Assembly: GCA_001817685.1 (NCBI GenBank)
Contig: MHIV01000004.1
Coordinates: 549-11,315 of the forward strand
Reading direction: 5' to 3'
DNA: 10,767 nucleotides
Origin: Candidatus Colwellbacteria bacterium RIFCSPHIGHO2_02_FULL_45_17
GTDB taxonomy: Bacteria > Patescibacteriota > Minisyncoccia > UBA6257 > Colwellbacteraceae
This document shows, one piece after another, positions 5,781-10,767 of the stretch; the first letter of the stretch is position 1, and every line of letters begins with the position of its first letter. The notes beneath the pieces were generated by a model. It had not been told where the DNA came from, made no database searches, and was given only the letters and a program-made list of their open reading frames with translations. Position numbers and translations under genes: made by a program.

Positions 5781-6437
5781 CTACTCCTCTATTATTGGCT
5801 CTGGGGCTATTGATTCTGGCTGATAGAATACCTGTTTAATTAGAGAGGACTCCTGCCCCAGGTATCGCTTTACCTTGAATTCGAGAGTGTTTAGCCCCGG
5901 TTCTAGCTGAACCCTCTTCTCGAAAAATCCTTCCTCATTAGGATAAATCACTTCCCCGTTTAATGTAAGTGTGTCCCTGACCTCTACGTTTCCGGAAACC
6001 GTAATAGTTTTCTCACTCGTGGATTCAGGCAGAGAGACATCAATTGTAGGCCTCCCAAGTATGTCATTGTATCTGAACCCGACAAATGCAAGTACGATTA
6101 CAATAAAAAAGACGACAACTAACCTGCTAGTCCGTATCTTTTTAAAAGCGAATCTATTATAGGGAAGTCTATCGTGTGCTCCTGACGTGGTGGGCTCTGT
6201 AGAATTCTTGTAGCTTTGCCAAAGAACGTTCTGGTCAATTACCAACGCCTCGGCAATTTTGAAAAGGTAACCTCTTACATATGGCTTGGCCGGCAAGTTA
6301 TTGAAATCACCCTCGACCAAAGAATCTATGAATCGCTTTGGTATATCTGTGGCGTTAGAAAGTGCGTCCACGCTAACCCTGCGTTCTTTCATAACAGCAG
6401 TTAGAATTTCTGAAATGTTTTTGTATTCGCCGTCCAT
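5781..6437 (-). CDS. RodZ-like HTH membrane protein with C-terminal beta domain
   Basis: A 218-residue single-pass membrane protein. The N-terminal part (about 5-78) is a RodZ-type helix-turn-helix ([57 protein letters not shown]), with the family hallmark '[11 protein letters not shown]' (48-58). A basic stretch (KKIRTSR) precedes a TM helix (about 105-121). The extracellular part (130-206) is predicted all-beta, with '[23 protein letters not shown]' and '[18 protein letters not shown]', as in Ig-like or glucodextranase-B-type domains. RodZ links MreB to the cell-wall machinery in rods; here mreB is not in view, so a cell-shape or division role is inferred. It lies 2 nt after ftsK and 1 nt before recA, which suggests a division/segregation unit. 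Its own Shine-Dalgarno is weak. Confidence 0.8.
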   Translation of the reverse strand: MDGEYKNISEILTAVMKERRVSVDALSNATDIPKRFIDSLVEGDFNNLPAKPYVRGYLFKIAEALVIDQNVLWQSYKNSTEPTTSGAHDRLPYNRFAFKKIRTSRLVVVFFIVIVLAFVGFRYNDILGRPTIDVSLPESTSEKTITVSGNVEVRDTLTLNGEVIYPNEEGFFEKRVQLEPGLNTLEFKVKRYLGQESSLIKQVFYQPESIAPEPIIEE

Positions 6438-6439
6438 AA

Positions 6440-8524
6440 CTATTCTTCGTCGCTATATTCTCCTTCGTCCTTTTCGAAATCCATATAAACCTCTCGCGGC
6501 CTAGCGCCGTCAGCCGGGCCAATCACTCCCTTATCCTCCATTATATCGAGCAACCTTGCAGCTCTTGCATAACCAACCCTTAATCTTCTCTGGAGAAGCG
6601 AGGCAGAAGCCTTACCTGCACGTTTCACAACCTCGAGTGCCTCTTCGTACATATCATCGTCAACATCATCACCCAAGAAATCCTCAAATTTGTTATTGTT
6701 TAATCCTTTATCTTCCGTCCCACCGAACTCTACCTCGCCGGATGACGGATTCTCTCTCTTTACGAATTTTGCAACAGCACCAATTTCTTCCTCAGATATA
6801 AACGAACCTTGTATGCGCCTCGGTTTGGAAAGATCCGAAGAAATAAAGAGCATATCCCCGCCTCCCAAAAGTTTTTCCGCGCCCGCATTGTCAAGAATTG
6901 TTCTCGAATCAATCTGGCTTGCAACCTGCAGGGCTATTCGCGAAGTTATGTTCGCTTTAATGAGTCCAGTGATGACTTCAACCGACGGCCTCTGGGTGGA
7001 GACAACGAGGTGAATGCCGGTGGCGCGCGCCATCTGGGCAAGCCTGACAATTGCCCCCTCAACCTCCCTGCCGAAGGTCGTCATTAAATCGGCTAGCTCA
7101 TCTATGATGACCACAAGATATGGCATAAAGTCACCTTTTCTGCCTTTGTTGTAACTCGTGATGTCCCTACTACCTGCCTTGAGGAGAGTTTCGTATCTAT
7201 TTTCCATCTCCTGGATTACGAACTTCAACGCGCCAACCGCCTTCTTGCCCTCTGTGATTACCGGGGTTATTAAATGTGGGATTCCCTCGTATATAGAAAG
7301 CTCAACACGCTTAGGGTCTATCATGAGAAGCCTCAAGGTTTCCGGAGAATTTTTATAAAGAAGGGAAAGTATGAACGCATGAATAATTACCGACTTTCCG
7401 CTTCCTGTGGCACCGGCTATAAGAAGGTGCGGCATTCTTGAAAGGTCCACGAACGTTGGTTCTCCGCTCACATCTCTGCCGAGGGGAAAATTCAAGTTCG
7501 GAGATGTTTTGAATTCAGGATAGGCAAGAAGTGAGCCAAGGCGGACGATACTCCCAACTATATTCGGAATTTCTACTCCAACTAGCGATTTACCAGGGAT
7601 CGGAGCTTCTATCCTTATTGGGTGCGCGGCAAGCGCTAAGCTCAAATCTTGGTTAAGCGAAAGAATTCTTGAAAGCTTTATGCCATCAGCGGGCTTTAAC
7701 GTGTAGCGTGTTACTTTTGGCCCGATAGTTATTTCGCCCATCTCAACTGGTATGCCGAAACTATCAAGGGTACGCTTTATAATATTCGCATTAGCCCTAA
7801 GATCGCCGACAGTAGGTTTCTCGGAGTGAGATTTTAACAAACTGAGTGGAGGAAATTTGTAGTCGCCGCCTCTTGACGATATCAAAAGTCCTGAAAAAGC
7901 TAGGTCGGCCGCCGGAGCGCCTTTTTGCTTTGACTCCTCCGCAGCGCGTTTTTTATCTTCCTTGGTATCACCACCAGTAGCCAGAGCCTCCGGCATAATA
8001 ATCTCCGGTTCCACTTCTTTAACTCTTTTCTCCTTATTAGATTTGGGAAGCTTGAACGTCAATTTTATCGGAACGTTTAGGGCTAAGACTACGGCTGCGA
8101 CTAGCACCGTGAAATTAACAACAAGTGAAGCCGCATACCCGAAAAGCGCTTCAAGTGAACCGAGAAGGGATCCGACAACGCCCCCCTTGTCAGGGTAGAT
8201 AATGTCGATTATTCCCAAGCCCGCGGCTATAAAGAATCCTGCCCCGACGAATGTCGTACCCATTGCGGTGCGTTTCACTTGCGAGAGTGCACCCAACCCC
8301 AAAACTATGAGTATAAGCGGGACGAGATAATATCCCCATCCAAACGCTTTATCCAAAAGCTTGAAGATAACTTCTCCCGCCGGTCCGGCTTTGGCGAAGG
8401 CAGCAAGCAGTAAAACAATCGCGAAGCCGATTGTTCCGATGGCGATTACGCTGGTCTTAGCTCCTGGATGAACTTGGTTCATCCCAGAGTTTTTGGAGTA
8501 CTTCTTTCTTCTTTTCCTAGACAT
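6440..8524 (-). CDS. ftsK: DNA translocase FtsK/SpoIIIE
   Basis: Septal ATPase that pumps chromosomal DNA during division. The 694-residue product (E. coli 1329) has a basic N-terminal tip, about four TM helices (27-45, 63-81, 88-108, 130-151), a short charged linker (160-205) in place of the long E. coli linker, then the motor: alpha domain (about 235-345), beta RecA-like domain with Walker A GATGSGKS (371-378), IDPKRVELSIYEGIPHL (402-418), Walker B LVVIIDELADLM (470-481, Asp475/Glu476), and STQRPSVEVITGLIKANI (509-526). The C-terminal gamma winged helix (about 625-680, KASASLLQRRLRVGYARAARLLDIMEDKGVIGP) is the part that reads KOPS and activates XerCD in other bacteria. The tail is acidic. 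It is first in the minus-strand operon; the next gene starts 2 nt after the TAG. Confidence 0.96.
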   Translation of the reverse strand: MSRKRRKKYSKNSGMNQVHPGAKTSVIAIGTIGFAIVLLLAAFAKAGPAGEVIFKLLDKAFGWGYYLVPLILIVLGLGALSQVKRTAMGTTFVGAGFFIAAGLGIIDIIYPDKGGVVGSLLGSLEALFGYAASLVVNFTVLVAAVVLALNVPIKLTFKLPKSNKEKRVKEVEPEIIMPEALATGGDTKEDKKRAAEESKQKGAPAADLAFSGLLISSRGGDYKFPPLSLLKSHSEKPTVGDLRANANIIKRTLDSFGIPVEMGEITIGPKVTRYTLKPADGIKLSRILSLNQDLSLALAAHPIRIEAPIPGKSLVGVEIPNIVGSIVRLGSLLAYPEFKTSPNLNFPLGRDVSGEPTFVDLSRMPHLLIAGATGSGKSVIIHAFILSLLYKNSPETLRLLMIDPKRVELSIYEGIPHLITPVITEGKKAVGALKFVIQEMENRYETLLKAGSRDITSYNKGRKGDFMPYLVVIIDELADLMTTFGREVEGAIVRLAQMARATGIHLVVSTQRPSVEVITGLIKANITSRIALQVASQIDSRTILDNAGAEKLLGGGDMLFISSDLSKPRRIQGSFISEEEIGAVAKFVKRENPSSGEVEFGGTEDKGLNNNKFEDFLGDDVDDDMYEEALEVVKRAGKASASLLQRRLRVGYARAARLLDIMEDKGVIGPADGARPREVYMDFEKDEGEYSDEE

Positions 8525-8542
8525 TAGTTAATATGTACCTTA

Positions 8543-8571
8543 ATTTAACAACAAAAGATGTGGTCAGTAAA
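8543..8571 (-). promoter_or_regulatory. Weak candidate promoter of the ftsK operon
   Basis: On the minus strand TTTACT (8566-8571) is followed by a 17-bp spacer and TTAAAT (8543-8548), each matching the sigma-70 boxes at four of six positions. This would start transcription about 12 nt before the ftsK ATG. The match is modest and the region is AT-rich, so other placements are possible. A promoter is expected in this 94-bp divergent gap. Confidence 0.3.
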
Positions 8572-8582
8572 TCCTGCGTCAA

Positions 8583-8611
8583 TTGAGTACTTAATGGAGA
8601 AAACATACAAT
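8583..8611 (+). promoter_or_regulatory. Promoter of the phosphohexomutase gene
   Basis: TTGAGT (8583-8588), a 17-bp spacer, and TACAAT (8606-8611) form the best sigma-70-type promoter in the window (four of six and five of six matches at ideal spacing). The expected start of transcription, about 7 nt after the -10, falls at or next to the ATG at 8619, which implies a leaderless mRNA. Confidence 0.55.
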
Positions 8612-8618
8612 AAGGAAA

Positions 8619-9857
8619 ATGTTTAGCGAGAAAATCTTCAAGGCGTACGATATACGTGGAGAATACGGGAGAGATTTTGATACACACTTCGCCAAAAAAC
8701 TCGGCGGTGTCTTAGTAAAACACCTAAACGCTAAAAAATTAGTCGTCTCGAGGGACATGAGGCCCACATCCGAAGCTCTTGTACAAGAAGTAACAGCGGG
8801 AGCAGTATCAGCCGGTTGTGATGTTATTGACTTAGGGACAACGAGCACCCCGCTATTTTATTTCGGAGTTATTGATGAAAGCGCCGATGGTGGAATCATG
8901 GTCACTGCCTCTCATCTAGGAGATGAATTCAATGGCTTCAAGATTACAAAGAAAAACGCTGTTGGTATCGGTGGCGAAGAGCTACTTAAAGATACCAAAA
9001 ACTTGCTTGAGAAGGACATAAAAGAAGCCAGTAATAAAGGAAAAATCTCCTCGAAAAATATTTTGGAAGCATACGTTGAATTGTCCATCAAACTCTCCGA
9101 ATTTAAGCCCGGAGAAATCAGCACGGCAATCAAACTTACTGGAGACGAAATGGTCTTAGCTGAATTTCGCGCGGTCGCGAAGGCGTTAAAAATTAATGTC
9201 GTTGAGAGCGGAGAGGAAATCGGTTTCGAGTTTGATACTGACGGTGACCGCCTAATGGTATTCGATTCCTCTGGAAAGAAAATAAGAGGGGATTTAATCG
9301 GCGGCTTGCTAGCTGGATACTATTTTGAAGGCAAGAAGGTGGTTTATGACTTGCGCTACTCCAGAGGGGTGATAGAGTTCATGAAATCTAAGAATATCGA
9401 AGCAATTCCATCAAGAATCGGTCACAAGTTGATAAAAGATTTAATGCGCGAGCGCAATGCAGAATTCTGTGGGGAACAAAGCGGGCATATATTTTTCAAG
9501 GAAGCCGGCTCCGTTGAAGCTCCGGCGCTTGCAGTGCTTAAAATCCTTAGGGTTCTTAAAGAAACCGGCAAAGGCATTGATGAGCTAGCGGACTCGGTTA
9601 GCACATGGAGCACGATAGAAGAAATTAATTTTGACTTCGAATCGCGTGAGGAGATAGCGAAGCTTCTAGAAAAAGCCAAAGAGAGATACAGTGATGGGAG
9701 CATTAATGAAGCTGACGGTGTCCGCATTGAATATCCGAACTGGGGATTTCTTTTGAGGCCGTCTAATACGGAGGCAAAGCTAAGACTCATAGTTGATGCC
9801 AGGGAGCCTGGCCTATTGGATGAGAAAAAAGAGGAGTTACTAGAACTATTGAAGTAA
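8619..9857 (+). CDS. Phosphomannomutase/phosphoglucomutase (alpha-D-phosphohexomutase)
   Basis: Interconverts hexose 6- and 1-phosphates (mannose and/or glucose), giving precursors of nucleotide sugars for envelope glycans. The 412-residue product is shorter than the typical 450-465. Landmarks: FKAYDIRGEYG (7-17), catalytic loop TASH with phosphoserine Ser98 (TASHLGDEFNGFKI, 96-109), metal loop DTDGDR (206-211), sugar loop GEQSGH (285-290), and phosphate-binding loop RPSNTEAKLRLIVDA (380-394). The catalytic loop has Leu-Gly where most relatives have Asn-Pro (TASHNP), and domain 2 (about 145-200) is shortened, which explains the small size. The ATG is fixed by the FKAYDIRG motif close behind. 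An AAGGA lies just 2 nt before it, but the promoter suggests leaderless start. Substrate preference cannot be told from sequence, so no symbol (manB/algC/pgm) is given. Confidence 0.92.
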   Translation: MFSEKIFKAYDIRGEYGRDFDTHFAKKLGGVLVKHLNAKKLVVSRDMRPTSEALVQEVTAGAVSAGCDVIDLGTTSTPLFYFGVIDESADGGIMVTASHLGDEFNGFKITKKNAVGIGGEELLKDTKNLLEKDIKEASNKGKISSKNILEAYVELSIKLSEFKPGEISTAIKLTGDEMVLAEFRAVAKALKINVVESGEEIGFEFDTDGDRLMVFDSSGKKIRGDLIGGLLAGYYFEGKKVVYDLRYSRGVIEFMKSKNIEAIPSRIGHKLIKDLMRERNAEFCGEQSGHIFFKEAGSVEAPALAVLKILRVLKETGKGIDELADSVSTWSTIEEINFDFESREEIAKLLEKAKERYSDGSINEADGVRIEYPNWGFLLRPSNTEAKLRLIVDAREPGLLDEKKEELLELLK

Positions 9858-9878
9858 TAGACGAGTCGTGTTAATCCT

Positions 9879-10367
9879 ATGGCTATGGATAGCTTATCTT
9901 TCAAAAGCGCAACGGGGGTGGACCATAGCCCGAGCGAGGTTGCGTCGGCGATAATCGAATTTATGAAGGGGGATACTCATAGGAGCTACGTTGTGACAAT
10001 TGGAACTGATTCTGAACTTTATGGTAAAACTGCGGCTGACTTTGTGACAGCAATTGTCGTGCACCGAGTCGGCAACGGCGCGAGATATTTCTGGCGCAGA
10101 ATGAAAATAGACCAACTACACACTATGCGGGACAGAATTCTCCAGGAAGTTTTGACCTCTCTCGACACCGGAAAGTTTATCCTCGCAGAGCTAAAAAGAA
10201 TGCATTCGCCAGAATTTAAACTAGAAATTCATGTCGATGTCGGAGAAAATGGTGAGACGAGAACAATGATTCAGGAGTTAGTTGGAATCATCCGTGCAAA
10301 CGACTTCGAGGCCAAAACCAAGCCAGAAAGCTACGCCGCCTCAAGCGTAGCCGACAGGCACGTATAA
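9879..10367 (+). CDS. YkuK/DUF458 family RNase H-like protein
   Basis: A 162-residue protein of the DUF458 family (Bacillus YkuK type), which has a predicted RNase H-like fold and no firmly established role. Matching blocks: IGTDSE (41-46), FVTAIVVHRVGNGARYFW (55-72), EIHVDVGENGETRTMIQELVG (116-136), and KPESYAASSVADRHV (148-162). Asp44, Asp120 and Asp159 are spaced as candidate acidic metal ligands of an RNase H-like site; this is inference from fold and conservation. The C-terminus ends right at the conserved ADRH motif, so the protein has the core and nothing more. Two ATGs are possible (9879 and 9885); neither has a Shine-Dalgarno. It lies 21 nt after the phosphohexomutase gene and 3 nt before the cysteine desulfurase gene, on the same strand, so co-transcription is likely. 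Confidence 0.85.
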   Translation: MAMDSLSFKSATGVDHSPSEVASAIIEFMKGDTHRSYVVTIGTDSELYGKTAADFVTAIVVHRVGNGARYFWRRMKIDQLHTMRDRILQEVLTSLDTGKFILAELKRMHSPEFKLEIHVDVGENGETRTMIQELVGIIRANDFEAKTKPESYAASSVADRHV

Positions 10368-10370
10368 AAA

Positions 10371-10767
10371 ATGCGAAATATCTACTTAGACTACGCGGCC
10401 GCAACGCCGATGCACCCCGATGTCAAAAAAGCCATGGAGCCGTACTTCGCGGAGGACTTCGGCAACGCGGACTCGCTTCACTTATTCGGCCAGCGTGCCA
10501 GTGCCGCGATTGATAAAGCACGAGAGGGCATCGCAGGAGAGCTAAACGCTGATTTCGACGGAATAATTTTCACGGGCTCTGCTACTGAGGCGAATAATCA
10601 CATCATTCGCGGTGCAGTCAGGAGTTTTCTAAAACCCAATACCTCTAACCTAAAACCTAAGATTGTGATTTCAGCTATTGAGCACGAGTCAATTTTAGAA
10701 ACCGCGGAAGATTTAGAAAAATATGGGGTGACAATCGTAAAAATTCCGGTTTCGAAAGATGGAATTA
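10371..10767 (+). CDS. Cysteine desulfurase (NifS/IscS class), 5' part
   Basis: PLP enzyme that takes sulfur from cysteine for Fe-S clusters or tRNA thiolation. ATG at 10371 opens a frame that runs off the window end: 132 residues, about a third of the expected length of roughly 380-400. It begins RNIYLDYAAATPMHPDVKKAM, then FGNADSLHLFGQRA (30-43, from the GNPSSxHxxG motif), the PLP-phosphate loop FTGSATEANN (67-76), and SAIEHESIL (101-109) with His105 equivalent to the PLP-stacking His104 of IscS. The active-site Lys and Cys lie beyond the window, so IscS-like and SufS-like types cannot be separated beyond this NifS-style N-terminus. Residues 88-96 (KPNTSNLKP) form an insertion relative to IscS and are coded by a degenerate AACCTAA repeat. 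Confidence 0.9.
   Translation, partial: MRNIYLDYAAATPMHPDVKKAMEPYFAEDFGNADSLHLFGQRASAAIDKAREGIAGELNADFDGIIFTGSATEANNHIIRGAVRSFLKPNTSNLKPKIVISAIEHESILETAEDLEKYGVTIVKIPVSKDGI
10632..10660 (+). repeat. Degenerate AACCTAA-type repeat within the cysteine desulfurase gene
   Basis: Two perfect tandem copies of AACCTAA (10647-10660) follow two imperfect units (AACCCAAT, ACCTCT). The tract stays in frame and codes for a Pro/Asn/Lys-rich loop between the PLP loop and the EHES motif. Composition differs from the flanking coding sequence. Confidence 0.6.

Noticed and set aside
6690..7013. Plus-strand 107-codon open frame within ftsK
   Set aside because: Shadow of the FtsK motor domain, whose Walker motifs are intact on the minus strand.
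9422..9904. Minus-strand 160-codon open frame opposite the phosphohexomutase gene
   Set aside because: Ser-rich antisense frame mirroring codon structure of the real gene; all catalytic motifs lie on the plus strand.

Overview
The window looks like a chromosomal housekeeping segment from a Candidate Phyla Radiation (Patescibacteria, Parcubacteria-like) genome. This is inferred from compact gene versions (412-residue phosphohexomutase, 263-residue FolD, 106-residue MscL), tight gene packing, mostly absent Shine-Dalgarno sequences, and the ftsK / HTH-membrane protein / recA order. Stops are mainly TAA and TAG, with one TGA (1633-1635). I see no in-frame TGA in any of the long genes, so the standard bacterial code (11) fits and the TGA=Gly code of Gracilibacteria/Absconditabacteria does not.

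Layout. (1) 1-122: 3' end of a DUF1059-type small protein, closed by a strong terminator. (2) 123-736: a stretch without long genes that holds two tiny, extremely Lys/Arg-rich minus-strand ORFs (10 and 35 codons). Both leaders carry a hairpin containing the same 9-mer, and the 35-codon ORF has its own terminator. I see no tRNA or other known RNA here. (3) 737-4741, plus strand: mscL and a polytopic VTT/DedA-like membrane protein (2-nt gap), then glyA, folD and an LCP-family protein. folD and LCP overlap by 16 nt. (4) 4742-8524, minus strand: operon ftsK > RodZ-like HTH membrane protein > recA. It meets the LCP gene with zero intergenic bases, the two stop codons forming the heart of a 14-bp palindrome. 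(5) 8619-10767, plus strand: phosphomannomutase/phosphoglucomutase, a YkuK/DUF458 RNase H-like protein and a cysteine desulfurase that runs off the window.

Functional picture. GlyA and FolD form a minimal one-carbon module (serine to methylene-THF to 10-formyl-THF). LCP and the phosphohexomutase point to envelope glycan building and attachment. FtsK and RecA handle chromosome segregation and recombination. MscL is an osmotic safety valve. The cysteine desulfurase supplies sulfur for tRNA thiolation or Fe-S clusters. Most of this is ordinary. The points most worth a second look are the paired basic micro-ORFs with similar leader hairpins, the active-site changes in FolD and the phosphohexomutase, the probably leaderless phosphohexomutase mRNA, and a telomere-like AACCTAA repeat inside the cysteine desulfurase coding sequence.
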